Shown one piece after another: positions 55,962 through 64,000 of a DNA stretch of 64,000 nt (within the stretch, counting starts at the first letter, position 1; the number at the start of each line of letters is the position of its first letter). Origin of the DNA: Rhizobiales bacterium YIM 77505. Lineage in GTDB: Bacteria; Pseudomonadota; Alphaproteobacteria; Rhizobiales; Beijerinckiaceae. The stretch is taken from NCBI GenBank assembly GCA_000745135.1, contig JQNH01000001.1, forward strand, positions 3,209,501 through 3,273,500. The letters are read 5' to 3'. The translations under genes were made by a program, and so were the position numbers. The notes beneath the pieces are model-generated. The model saw only the letters and a list, made by a program, of their open reading frames with translations. It made no database searches and was not told the DNA's origin.

Positions 55962-57799
55962 CGCGGCGCTCCCGTCCTGGCGGCCTTGGCCTCGTCATAC
56001 CACCAGATGGTGGGGAAGCCCGAGCCGCCATAGTCGGGGAGCTTGTCCGGACGGCCGAAGCGGTCCCAGCGGGCGGTACGGGTCACGCCCGAGCGCCACT
56101 GCGGCACCACATAGTTGCGGTGCAGGAGCACCCGGTCGAGGGCGCGAGTCGCGGCCACGAGCTCCGCCCGGTCCTTGGCGAAGACGACGCGGTCGATGAG
56201 CGCGTCCACGGCCGGGTCCTTGATGCCGGCGGTGTTGCGGGAGCCCGGTCGGTCGGCCGCCGCGGAGCCCCAGAACTCGCGCTGCTCGTTGCCGGGCGAC
56301 AGGGACTGCGCCCACACGTCCGTGGTGATGTCGAAGTCGAAGCTGCGCATCCGGTTCTGGTACTGCGCCGCATCCACCATCCGCACCGTGACGCCGATGC
56401 CCAGCCGCTCGAGCGCCTGCTTGTAGGGGAGGACATAGCGTTCCGTGCTGGGATCGGCGCCGAGGACCTCCACGGCGAGCGGCTCGCCGCGCTTATTGAC
56501 GAGCTGGCGGCCCTTGAGATCGTAGCCGGCCTCCTGCAACAGCCTCAAAGCCTCGCGCAGGTTGGCGCGCACGTTCTCGGCGCTGCCGTTGACCGGGTTC
56601 TTGTAAGGCGTCGTGAAGACCGAGGGCGGAACCTTGTCGCGCAGGCCCTCGAGGATGGCGAGCTCCTGTCCCTCGGGCAGGCCTTCAGCGGCAAGTTCAG
56701 TGCCGTCGAAGAAGGAGTCGATGCGCTCATAGAGCCCGTAGAACAGGGTGCGGTTGATGTCCTCGAAATCGAAGGCGAGGTTGAAGGCGCGGCGCACCCG
56801 CTCGTCCTGGAACTTCTCGCGGCGCAGGTTGAACACGAAGGCCTGCATGATGCCGGTGGCGCGGATCGGGAACTCCTCGCGGATAATGCGCCCCTCCTTC
56901 ACCGCGGGGATGTCGTAGGCGGTCGCCCAGTTGCGGGCGCTGTTCTCGGTGCGCCAGTCGAAGCGGTCGCCTTTGAAAGCCTCGAGCAGGATGGTGGAGT
57001 CGCGGAAGTATTCGTAGCGCACCTCGCCGAAATTGTTGCGGCCGCGGTTCACGGGCAGGTCGCGGCCCCAGTAATTCGCGACGCGCTCATAGAGGGCGGT
57101 GCGGCCGGCCTCGAAGCTCTTGAGGCGGTAGGGCCCGGAGCCGAGCGGCGGCTCGAGGGTGGTTTGCGTCACGTCGCGCTTGCGTCCGTCGGGGCCCGTT
57201 CCCTCCCACCAATGCTTCGGCAGGACGGGCAGCTGGCCGACGATCTGCGGCAGCTCCCGATTGCCCTTTTCCGAGAAGGTGAAGGTGACCTCGCGCTCGC
57301 CCGTTTGTTCCGCCTTGGCCACATGGGCGTAGTAGAAGGCGTATTGCGGGCTGTTGGCCTTGAGCGTCTCGAGGGAGAAGACGACGTCGGCGGGGGTGAC
57401 GGGGCGCCCGTCGTGCCAGCGGGCCTCCGGGCGCAGCCGGTAGGTGACGGAGGAGTCATCGGCAGGGTGCCGGACGGCCTCCGCGAGAAGCCCGTACTCC
57501 GTGCCGACCTCGTCCTGGGCCGGTTCCATCAGGGTGTCGTAGATGAGCGAAATGCCGTTTTCGAGCTCGCCCTTCACCCCGGCGACAGCGAGGTTGAAAT
57601 TGTCGAAGGTGCCCTGCGCGCCCAGCCGCACGAGGCCGCCCTTGGGCGCGTTCGGGTTCACATAGGCAAAGTGCGGGAAATCGGCCGGGTATTTCAGCTC
57701 GCCCATCAGGGAAAGGCCGTGGCGCCAGGGAAGCTCCTCGGCACAGGCGGGCAAGGCGGTGAGCGCCGCAAGCGCAGCGGCAACAAGGACACGGATCAC
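55958..57799 (-). CDS. yejA: Oligopeptide-binding protein (first YejA)
   Basis: A 613-residue periplasmic binding protein with a normal Sec signal peptide (1-20, ending in ALPACA). Family features are HGLSLMGELKYPADFPHFAY, NPNAPKGG, FNLRREKFQDERVRRAFNLA and GSRNTAGIKDPAVDALID. It should capture peptides (E. coli YejA serves microcin C uptake) and pass them to YejBEF. It is the first gene of the operon and its stop overlaps the next start. Confidence 0.93.
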   Translation of the reverse strand: MIRVLVAAALAALTALPACAEELPWRHGLSLMGELKYPADFPHFAYVNPNAPKGGLVRLGAQGTFDNFNLAVAGVKGELENGISLIYDTLMEPAQDEVGTEYGLLAEAVRHPADDSSVTYRLRPEARWHDGRPVTPADVVFSLETLKANSPQYAFYYAHVAKAEQTGEREVTFTFSEKGNRELPQIVGQLPVLPKHWWEGTGPDGRKRDVTQTTLEPPLGSGPYRLKSFEAGRTALYERVANYWGRDLPVNRGRNNFGEVRYEYFRDSTILLEAFKGDRFDWRTENSARNWATAYDIPAVKEGRIIREEFPIRATGIMQAFVFNLRREKFQDERVRRAFNLAFDFEDINRTLFYGLYERIDSFFDGTELAAEGLPEGQELAILEGLRDKVPPSVFTTPYKNPVNGSAENVRANLREALRLLQEAGYDLKGRQLVNKRGEPLAVEVLGADPSTERYVLPYKQALERLGIGVTVRMVDAAQYQNRMRSFDFDITTDVWAQSLSPGNEQREFWGSAAADRPGSRNTAGIKDPAVDALIDRVVFAKDRAELVAATRALDRVLLHRNYVVPQWRSGVTRTARWDRFGRPDKLPDYGGSGFPTIWWYDEAKAARTGAPR

Positions 57800-58024
57800 G
57801 CAGCTCTCCAGACGGGCCTAAGGTCGGCCGCCGATTCGATCAAGCGCGCGATTATGTCGGCTTTGAGGGGCCGAAAGAAAAGGCTGGGCAGGGCCCAGCC
57901 CCTGCAAACGATATTGATGCCCGCCTGTGATCTGCCCGATCGCGCCTTTCGCTGTTCTGTCGCCGGTTGAGCAGCTCGGCGCAAACCTGTAAGCTTGTTC
58001 CATCAGTCAGGGTGGGAGGATGCG

Positions 58025-58420
58025 GTGCGTCACCTAATCTTCGCTTTTATCGCTTCCCTTGCAGTCACGCCCGCATCCGCGCAGGAGATCGCAAGACCGA
58101 ACCTCCTTCTCAAAGAGGTTGTCCAAGGAATGCCGACGGGGGATCGGCAAGAGGTTCGAGTTCTCACGGCTACGATCCAGCCCGGCGGCAAGACGCCGTT
58201 CCATACGCATCGCTTTCCGGTGACAGTCTACATCATGGAGGGCACGTTTACGCTCGAACTGGAGGGTCGCCCACCTGTTGTCTTGAAAGCCGGTGAGTCC
58301 TTCGTCGAGCCAGCGAACGTCAGGATGACCGGCTACAATAAGAGCGCAAACGAACCCATGCGGGTTGTAATCTTCTACGTGAGCGACCCGGACACGCCGT
58401 TTCTCGATCCGGTGCACTAG
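58025..58420 (+). CDS. Periplasmic cupin protein
   Basis: A 131-residue protein from the GTG at 58025, with a GGAGG site 6 nt upstream. A signal peptide is likely (residues 1-19, ending in PASA). The cupin motif is visible as GGKTPFHTHRFPVTVYIMEG with metal His residues, then GESFVEPANV. The substrate is unknown. It is divergent from the yej operon. Confidence 0.82.
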   Translation: MRHLIFAFIASLAVTPASAQEIARPNLLLKEVVQGMPTGDRQEVRVLTATIQPGGKTPFHTHRFPVTVYIMEGTFTLELEGRPPVVLKAGESFVEPANVRMTGYNKSANEPMRVVIFYVSDPDTPFLDPVH

Positions 58421-58557
58421 GGAGCTTTGCGAAATAACTTGGGCCGCGGAGTCTTCGGGTAGTAGAGACCAATGAGAGTACCGTCACGGGCTTGCGCGCC
58501 TATGACGGCGTGCCGGGGGCAAAACCCGGCCTTGAGCGCCCCAAGCTCCGGCGGCAA

Positions 58558-59100
58558 TCACGGGGTCGGCAGCGGAACCGGGTTGTCGGACAGGGTGCGC
58601 AGGTAAGCCTCGAGATCGGCGCGCTCGGTTCCCGACGGGATGCCGGCGAAGGCCATGGTGGTGCCGGGCACGGCCGCCTTGGGATTGGTGATGAACCTAT
58701 CGATCTCCTCGAAGGTCCAGTTGCCGCCCTTGCCCTTGAGCGCCGCGGAGTAGTTGAAGCCCGGATGGGAGGCCACGGGACGGCCGATGACGCCGTAGAG
58801 GTTGGGCCCGACCTTGTTCGCCCCACCCTTCTCGAAGGTGTGGCAGGAAACGCACTTCTTCGCCGCCGCCTGGCCCTTGGCCGGATCAGCCTTGGCGAGG
58901 AGCACGGGCAGGGGCTCGGCTTGCGCGGCGGCCGGCTGGGCGCCCGCCGCCCCTTCTTCCTGGGGCACGGGGAGGGCATAGCCCGCCTCGCCCGCGGGCT
59001 TGGGCGCAAAGACGAGATGCGAGATGACGTTGAGCCCCATGGCGAAGAGGAGGACGCCCAGCACGGCGCCGGCGATCTTGTTGAGCTCGAACGTGTCCAT
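58558..59100 (-). CDS. Membrane-anchored cytochrome c
   Basis: A 180-residue protein. A membrane segment at 10-30 (AGAVLGVLLFAMGLNVISHL) anchors it, followed by a Pro/Ala linker (40-68). The heme-binding CVSCH is at 83-87; the Met ligand is in PGTTMAFAGI. This is the CycM-type layout (membrane-bound cytochrome c552/c2) that carries electrons between the bc1 complex and oxidases in rhizobia. The ATG at 59100 is preferred to a TTG one codon earlier. Confidence 0.93.
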   Translation of the reverse strand: MDTFELNKIAGAVLGVLLFAMGLNVISHLVFAPKPAGEAGYALPVPQEEGAAGAQPAAAQAEPLPVLLAKADPAKGQAAAKKCVSCHTFEKGGANKVGPNLYGVIGRPVASHPGFNYSAALKGKGGNWTFEEIDRFITNPKAAVPGTTMAFAGIPSGTERADLEAYLRTLSDNPVPLPTP

Positions 59101-59309
59101 CAACGCGGCTCCATCCCGCTCGCACGAGCCAGGATTTGAACGGCAAGGGAAGGGATCGGGCGAGACGCCCGCGGCGGCTGCTTAGCCGCAAAGTCGGGGC
59201 TTTGACAATGGGGCGCGACGTTCTTTGTGGTCGCAGTGGCCAAGCTCCGCCGCCATGACAAGCGCCGCCGCGCCTGCTAAGCACCGCGCGCCCGAATCTC
59301 GTCCGTTCC

Positions 59310-60053
59310 GTGCCCGCCCCCATCGTCCTCATTCCGGCCCGCCTCAAGGCCACCCGTCTTCCGGACAAGCCCCTCGCCGACATCCTCGGCGAGCCGATGA
59401 TTGTGCATGTGTGGCGACGGGCCTTGGAGGCGGGGATCGGGCCGGTGGCGGTCGCCACCGACGCCCCTGCCATCGCCGAGGCCGTGGCGAAGGCGGGCGG
59501 CGAGGCCGTGCTGACCGGCGAGGGACACCCCTCCGGCTCCGACCGGATCTTCGAGGCTCTGCAAAGGCTCGATCCGTCCGGCCGCTACGACGTGGTGGTC
59601 AATGTGCAGGGAGACCTGCCGACCATCGATCCGGCCGCCATCGCCGCTGCCGTCGGACCGCTCGCCGATTGTGAGGTCGATATCGCGACCCTCGTCGCCA
59701 CGATCACGCGAGACGCCGAGCGCGCCGACCCTCATGTGGTGAAGATGGTCGGCAGCGAGATCGCCCCCGGGCGGTTCAGGGCTCTCTACTTCACCCGCGC
59801 GACCGCCCCCTGGGGCGAGGGGCCGCTCTATCACCACATCGGTCTTTACGCCTACCGCAGGAGCGCGCTCGCCCGCTTCGTGGCCCTGCCCCCCTCGCCG
59901 CTGGAGCGTCGCGAGCGCCTAGAGCAGCTCCGGGCCCTCGAGGCCGGCATGCGCATCGACGCGGTTTGCGTCGACGACGTTCCTTTGGGGGTGGACACCC
60001 CACACGATCTCGACCGCGCCCGGGAGATGCTGGCGCGCAGGCTGTCACGATGA
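59310..60053 (+). CDS. kdsB: 3-deoxy-manno-octulosonate cytidylyltransferase
   Basis: A 247-residue enzyme that activates Kdo with CTP for lipopolysaccharide synthesis. Visible features are [45 protein letters not shown] and [18 protein letters not shown]. The start is a GTG at 59310. The stop overlaps the pheA start (ATGA), so the two genes form an operon. Confidence 0.95.
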   Translation: MPAPIVLIPARLKATRLPDKPLADILGEPMIVHVWRRALEAGIGPVAVATDAPAIAEAVAKAGGEAVLTGEGHPSGSDRIFEALQRLDPSGRYDVVVNVQGDLPTIDPAAIAAAVGPLADCEVDIATLVATITRDAERADPHVVKMVGSEIAPGRFRALYFTRATAPWGEGPLYHHIGLYAYRRSALARFVALPPSPLERRERLEQLRALEAGMRIDAVCVDDVPLGVDTPHDLDRAREMLARRLSR

Positions 60054-60910
60054 CCGGACCGAAGAAGATTGCCTTCCAGGGAGAACCGGGGGCCAACTCC
60101 CATATCGCCTGCCAGGAGGTCTATCCCGATTGGGAGGCCCTGCCCTGCCCGACCTTCGAGGACGCCTTCGCCGCCGTGTCCGAGGGGCAGGCGGGGCTCG
60201 CCATGATCCCCATCGAGAACTCGATCGCCGGGCGCGTGGCGGACATCCATCATCTTCTGCCGACTTCGCGGCTCCACATCGTCGGCGAGCACTTCCTGCC
60301 GATCCACTTCCAGCTCCTCGCCACCCCGGACGCGGACCTTGGCACCATCCGGACGGTGCACAGCCACGTCCATGCCCTCGGCCAGTGCCGCAAGATCATC
60401 CGCAAGCTCGGCCTCAAGGCCGCGGTGGCCGGCGATACGGCGGGCGCGGCCCGCGAGGTGGCCGAGGCCAAGGACCCGACCCGGGCCGCCCTCGCGCCGC
60501 GCCTCGCGGCCGAGGTCTACGGCCTCAAGATCCTGGCCGAGGACGTGGAGGACGAGGCCCACAACACGACGCGCTTCGTGATCCTGTCCAAGGAGGCGCG
60601 CTGGCCCGAGCCGGGCCAGTCGCCCTGCGTGACGAGCTTCGTGTTCCGGGTCCGCAACCTGCCGGCCGCCCTGTACAAGGCGCTCGGGGGCTTCGCCACC
60701 AACGGCATCAACATGACGAAGCTCGAGAGCTACATGGTCGACGGCGAGTTCTTCGCGACCCAGTTCTACGCGGAGGTCGACGGGCACCCGGAGGATCCAG
60801 CCCTGAGGCGCGCCCTCCACGAGCTCGAGTTCTTCTCGAAGGAGATCAACATCCTCGGCGTCTTCCCGGCCCACCCGTTCCGCGACAGCGTGAAGGCGGC
60901 GGGGGAGTAG
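60050..60910 (+). CDS. pheA: Prephenate dehydratase
   Basis: A 286-residue enzyme converting prephenate to phenylpyruvate. The catalytic part has [34 protein letters not shown] and the TTRFVIL motif; a C-terminal ACT domain ([20 protein letters not shown]) gives phenylalanine feedback control. There is no chorismate mutase domain, as usual in alphaproteobacteria. Its start overlaps kdsB. Confidence 0.96.
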   Translation: MTGPKKIAFQGEPGANSHIACQEVYPDWEALPCPTFEDAFAAVSEGQAGLAMIPIENSIAGRVADIHHLLPTSRLHIVGEHFLPIHFQLLATPDADLGTIRTVHSHVHALGQCRKIIRKLGLKAAVAGDTAGAAREVAEAKDPTRAALAPRLAAEVYGLKILAEDVEDEAHNTTRFVILSKEARWPEPGQSPCVTSFVFRVRNLPAALYKALGGFATNGINMTKLESYMVDGEFFATQFYAEVDGHPEDPALRRALHELEFFSKEINILGVFPAHPFRDSVKAAGE

Positions 60911-60918
60911 GGCCTCCA

Positions 60919-60941
60919 CCCTCCCTCTCCAGGAGAGGGGG
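60919..60941. repeat. Palindrome between convergent pheA and nudC
   Basis: CCCTCTCC-A-GGAGAGGG (60923-60939) is a near-perfect palindrome between two convergent genes. It could act as a two-way terminator, though it lacks a U-run; its words match the palindromic elements of the yej operon. Confidence 0.5.
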
Positions 60942-60948
60942 GCGCGAG

Positions 60949-61869
60949 CTACCCCTCCGCCCAGCTCCGGATCAGGAAATGGGCGATAGCTATGGGCGGC
61001 GGGGTGATGAGGCCTTCGGGATGCTCGCGGGCGAGCATGAGGCGCACCTCCGCCTTGGAGAACCAGCGCCCGTCCTCGAGCTCGTCCCTATCGAGGAGGA
61101 TGGCTTCGGTGAGCGCCTGTGCATGGCAGCCGATCATGAGGGATGATGGGAACGGCCAGGGCTGGGAGGCGAGATAGCGCACCTCGCCCACCGCGATTCC
61201 CGCCTCCTCGAAGGTCTCGCGCCGCACCGCGTCCTCGATCGTCTCGCCCGGCTCGATGAAGCCGGCGAGGCAGGAATAGCTCTTCGCCACGAAGCGCGCC
61301 TGGCGCGCGAGAAGGCAGAACTCCCCCCGCGTCACGAGCATGATCGCCACCGGATCGGTGCGCGGGAAATGCTGCACGCCGCAAGCGGCGCAGTCGCGCC
61401 GGAACCCGGCGCAGGCGAACCTCGTCGGCCCGCCGCAGTTCGGGCAGAAACGGTGCCGGGCGTGCCAGAAGAGGAGCGCCTTGCCCTCGGCGAGGATGCC
61501 GAGCTCGTCCGGGGGCACGAGGCCCTGCACCGCAATCGAGCGCAGGTCCAGCGTCAGGAAGTCCGCGTCGTCGGTGAAGAGCTCGGCGGCCCCGGCGTCG
61601 AGGAGTGTTGCGAACACCGGCGCTCCCGACAGCGTCCCGAGGAAGGCCTGCTCCCGGCGCTCCGGGACCCGTGCGAGATCCGACAGCCGCAGGAGGCTGG
61701 TGGCGCTGCCGCCGTTGCGGCGCAGGATCGGGATGTCGCCGGCGATCGCGATGGTCCGGGCGGATTCGTCCCGGGCATAGCGCTCGACAAGGCCCGCGTC
61801 GCGCTCGGCGCTGTGGCGGACGAGGCGGTTCTCCGTGAAGCCAAGCCCCCGGGCGGACGGCTGCGCCAT
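60949..61869 (-). CDS. nudC: NAD+ diphosphatase / NADH pyrophosphatase
   Basis: A 306-residue Nudix hydrolase. A zinc ribbon with four Cys (FCPNCGG, then CAACG) precedes the Nudix box (GFIEPGETIEDA, RETFEEAGI) and the SQPWPFPSSLM motif specific to NudC. It hydrolyses NAD(H) and removes NAD caps from RNA. The ATG at 61869 is 11 nt after the HIT gene stop codon. Confidence 0.95.
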   Translation of the reverse strand: MAQPSARGLGFTENRLVRHSAERDAGLVERYARDESARTIAIAGDIPILRRNGGSATSLLRLSDLARVPERREQAFLGTLSGAPVFATLLDAGAAELFTDDADFLTLDLRSIAVQGLVPPDELGILAEGKALLFWHARHRFCPNCGGPTRFACAGFRRDCAACGVQHFPRTDPVAIMLVTRGEFCLLARQARFVAKSYSCLAGFIEPGETIEDAVRRETFEEAGIAVGEVRYLASQPWPFPSSLMIGCHAQALTEAILLDRDELEDGRWFSKAEVRLMLAREHPEGLITPPPIAIAHFLIRSWAEG

Positions 61870-61879
61870 GGACGCTTCC

Positions 61880-62296
61880 TCACGCCGCCTGGAACAGGGC
61901 GGCCGCCCGCTCGATGAGGGCCGCGGCGGCATGGTCGGGGTAGGGCTCGCGCGCGCCGAAGCCCCACACCGGCCCCGGCCAGGCCGGATCCGAGCGGAAG
62001 CGGCCGACCACGTGCAGATGAAGCTGCGGCACCACATTGCCGAGGGCGCCGAGATTGACCTTGTCGGGCCGCGCCAGCTCCTGCATCACCCGGGTCGCCA
62101 GGCGGACCTCCTGCACGAGTCGGGCGGCGTCCGCCTCGCCAAGATCGGTGATCTCGACCGTGTCCGCCCGGCGCGGCACGAGCACGAGCCAGGGAAAGCG
62201 CCGGTCGTTCATGAGCCGCACGGCGCATAAGGGCAGGTCGCCCACGGGCAGGGTGTCGGCGGCAAGGCGCGGGTCGAGGGAGAATCCGTCGGACAT
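61880..62296 (-). CDS. HIT-family hydrolase
   Basis: A 138-residue protein with the histidine triad in VPQLHLHVVGR. The beginning (LAADTLPVGDLPLCAVRLMN, then WLVLVPRRADTVEITDL) fits the diadenosine tetraphosphate hydrolase-like group. It probably cleaves a nucleotide-phosphate bond; the substrate is uncertain. It is in one operon with nudC. Confidence 0.92.
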   Translation of the reverse strand: MSDGFSLDPRLAADTLPVGDLPLCAVRLMNDRRFPWLVLVPRRADTVEITDLGEADAARLVQEVRLATRVMQELARPDKVNLGALGNVVPQLHLHVVGRFRSDPAWPGPVWGFGAREPYPDHAAAALIERAAALFQAA

Positions 62297-62396
62297 GGGG
62301 CCACCTTATCCGAGGCGCGCGCCGACGCCAGAGGCCCTGCCGGCGGGGCGGCGTCCGCCCCGCTTGCCTTTCCGCCGCGCGCCCCTCATATAGGCT

Positions 62397-62494
62397 CCGG
62401 GAGGTTGGCGGGGGACGTTTCACTCGCCAACCGGGTCAGGTCCGGAAGGAAGCAGCCCTAACGAGCCCGAGCGGGTCTTCGTCCAGCCTCCCAC
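62397..62494 (+). ncRNA. ffs: Signal recognition particle RNA (4.5S)
   Basis: The conserved SRP loop GGTCAGGTCCGGAAGGAAGC and CAGCCCTAA are at 62434-62461. The outer stem pairs GGGAGGTTGG (62399-62408) with CCAGCCTCCC (62483-62492). Size and structure fit a short bacterial SRP RNA. The upstream CATATAGGCT may be part of its promoter. It directly precedes dnaX, a known pairing. Confidence 0.95.
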
Positions 62495-62555
62495 CTTCGC
62501 GCCTGCCCGACCTCCGGCGCTTGCCGGGCCGCGCGACTCCCCGCACCATGGACCG

Positions 62556-64000
62556 ATGGACGAGACCACCGGCACGCCCCTGACCGACGAGCCGGCCCTG
62601 CCGGGCTTCGCAGCGGCGCCGGCGGCCGCCACGGCCTATCGGGTGCTCGCCCGCAAGTACCGCCCGCGCAGCTTCGACGACCTCATCGGCCAGGACGCGA
62701 TGGTGCGCACCATCTCCAACGCCTTCGAGGCGAAGCGCATCCCCCAGGCCTGGATGCTCACCGGCGTACGCGGCGTCGGCAAGACCACCACCGCCCGCAT
62801 CCTCGCCCGCGGCCTGAACTACGAGCTCCCCGGCAACCGCGACGCCGGCCCGACCGTCCGCATGCCGGAGCTCGGCGTGCACTGCCAGGCGATCATCGAC
62901 GGCAACCACATCGACGTCATCGAGATCGACGCGGCCTCCAACAACGGCGTCGACAACATCCGTCAGATCAACGACGCGGTGCGCTATGCGCCCGTCTCGG
63001 CGCGCTACAAGGTCTACATCGTCGACGAGGTGCACATGCTCTCGACGGGGGCCTTCAACGCCTTCCTCAAGACCCTCGAAGAGCCGCCCCCTCACGCGAA
63101 GTTCGTCTTTGCGACGACGGAGATCCGCAAGGTCCCGGTCACCATCCTGTCGCGCTGCCAGCGCTTCGACCTGCGGCGCGTGCCGGCCGACAAGCTCGTC
63201 GCCCATCTGTCCCGCATCTGCGCCCTTGAGGGCGTCGCGGCCGAGGCGGAGGCGCTGGCCTCCATCGCCCGTGCGGCGGAAGGGTCCGTCCGGGACGCTC
63301 TCTCCCTCCTCGATCAGGCCATCGCCCATGGAGCGGGGCGGGTCACGGCGGACACGGTGCGCGACATGCTCGGCCTCGCCGACCGGGCGCAGGTGATCGA
63401 CCTGTTCGAGGCGGTCATGGGCGGGGACGTGCCGGCGGCTTTCGCGGCCATGCGCGTCCAATATGAGGCGGGTGCCGATCCGGCCCTCGTCCTGACCGAC
63501 CTTGCCGCCTTCGTCCATCTCGTCACCCGCCTGAAGCTGGTGCCCGAGGCGGCGGCCGATCCGAGCCTCACCGAAGTCGAGCGGGTGCGGGGGGCGCAGT
63601 TCGCCAAGAGCCTCAAGGTCGGCACGCTCTCCCGCGCCTGGCAGATGCTCACCAAGGCCATTCCCGAGGTGCAGGCGGCCGGCCGCCCCCTGGCGGCCGC
63701 GGAGATGGTGCTGGTGCGCCTCTGCCACGCGGCCGAGCTGCCGAGCCCGGAGGAAGCCTTGCGCATCCTCCGCGAGGGCAGGCCGCTGGCGCCGGAGGGG
63801 AAGGGGGCGCCGCCTGCGCCCCCCCTGCGCTCGTCGCCCTCCACCGGCCCGGCCGGTTCGCTGGCCATGGCGAGGGCGGAGCCCCTCTCCCCTCGCCCCG
63901 AGCCCGCCCCGGGGCCGCGCCTTCGACGCTTCGAGGACGTGGTGGCCCTTGCCGGCGAGAAGCGCGACATCGGGCTCAAGGTGGCGCTCGAGCGCGACGT
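62556..64000 (+). CDS. dnaX: DNA polymerase III gamma/tau subunit (partial at right edge)
   Basis: The first 481 codons of a gene that runs off the window. After an Ala/Pro-rich lead, YRVLARKYRPRSFDDLIGQD begins the clamp loader domain; Walker A is GVRGVGKTTT, Walker B YIVDEVHMLS, then TLEEPPPHAKFVFATTE and the SRCQRFDLRR sensor. The domain III part follows. From about residue 405 the sequence becomes Pro/Ala-rich, the linker to the tau-specific part. It loads the beta clamp. The ATG at 62556 is 62 nt after the SRP RNA. Confidence 0.95.
   Translation, partial: MDETTGTPLTDEPALPGFAAAPAAATAYRVLARKYRPRSFDDLIGQDAMVRTISNAFEAKRIPQAWMLTGVRGVGKTTTARILARGLNYELPGNRDAGPTVRMPELGVHCQAIIDGNHIDVIEIDAASNNGVDNIRQINDAVRYAPVSARYKVYIVDEVHMLSTGAFNAFLKTLEEPPPHAKFVFATTEIRKVPVTILSRCQRFDLRRVPADKLVAHLSRICALEGVAAEAEALASIARAAEGSVRDALSLLDQAIAHGAGRVTADTVRDMLGLADRAQVIDLFEAVMGGDVPAAFAAMRVQYEAGADPALVLTDLAAFVHLVTRLKLVPEAAADPSLTEVERVRGAQFAKSLKVGTLSRAWQMLTKAIPEVQAAGRPLAAAEMVLVRLCHAAELPSPEEALRILREGRPLAPEGKGAPPAPPLRSSPSTGPAGSLAMARAEPLSPRPEPAPGPRLRRFEDVVALAGEKRDIGLKVALERD

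Noticed and set aside
62436-63728. Minus-strand open frame opposite dnaX
   Set aside because: The plus strand encodes an unmistakable clamp loader; the minus frame is its shadow.

Overview
The window is high-GC chromosomal DNA from an alphaproteobacterium, most likely order Hyphomicrobiales (Rhizobiales). I infer this from a TIGR02300 'FYDLN acid' gene next to aroA-cmk, a DUF2336 protein, a class II (CP4-type) EPSP synthase, a complete phoR-pstSCAB-phoU-phoB cluster, and the order cytochrome c / kdsB / pheA / nudC / HIT / SRP RNA / dnaX. The genus cannot be fixed from sequence alone.

Region 1 (1 to about 15,330) is an integrated mobile element, still open at the left edge. Thirteen tightly packed, often overlapping minus-strand genes (10,274 down to 221) form a phage- or plasmid-like replication and recombination module: a small HTH protein, a RecA-like AAA ATPase, a DUF669-like protein, two small proteins, an HNH nuclease, a Cas4/RecB-like Fe-S nuclease, an SF1 helicase, another small protein, a Toprim-DUF927 primase-helicase, a RuvC-like resolvase, another small protein and a DUF6456-like protein. 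Two non-coding repeat clusters lie in the module. To its right is an XRE repressor-ImmA protease-unknown operon. Divergent from it is a recombination operon: small protein, DUF2924, large serine recombinase, conserved partner. A 20-bp palindrome between the two operons looks like the repressor operator.

Region 2 (about 15,600-23,800) is a stress-tolerance island with relics of IS481 and IS5 transposases. It encodes a Clp-fold serine protease, a rhomboid protease, a ClpK/ClpG-type disaggregase with an N-terminal Cys motif, a small heat-shock protein, a DUF1269 protein and PsiE. ClpK, sHsp and PsiE are also found in the transmissible locus of stress tolerance of other proteobacteria. A tRNA-Ser(GGA) gene marks the right border, with its 3' end pointing into the island.

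Region 3 (23,805-48,062) is core genome: lepA, an EamA transporter, hrcA, two DUF1194 paralogues, tRNA-Ala(GGC), TIGR02300, aroA-cmk, mgsA, hrpB, the phosphate regulon with a perfect Pho box before pstS, a DUF2336 protein, deoB, and a gamma-lyase/cystathionine beta-synthase pair for transsulfuration.

Region 4 (48,153-57,799) is a yej-type oligopeptide ABC operon with two substrate-binding proteins. Two diverged VapBC-like toxin-antitoxin pairs sit between the second permease and the ATPase, separated by a broken copy of the start of yejF. Palindromic GC-rich elements sit at several junctions of the operon, and one is inside the coding start of the second binding protein.

Region 5 (58,025-64,000) is core genome again: a cupin, a membrane-anchored cytochrome c, kdsB-pheA, nudC, a HIT protein, the SRP RNA and dnaX, which runs off the right edge.
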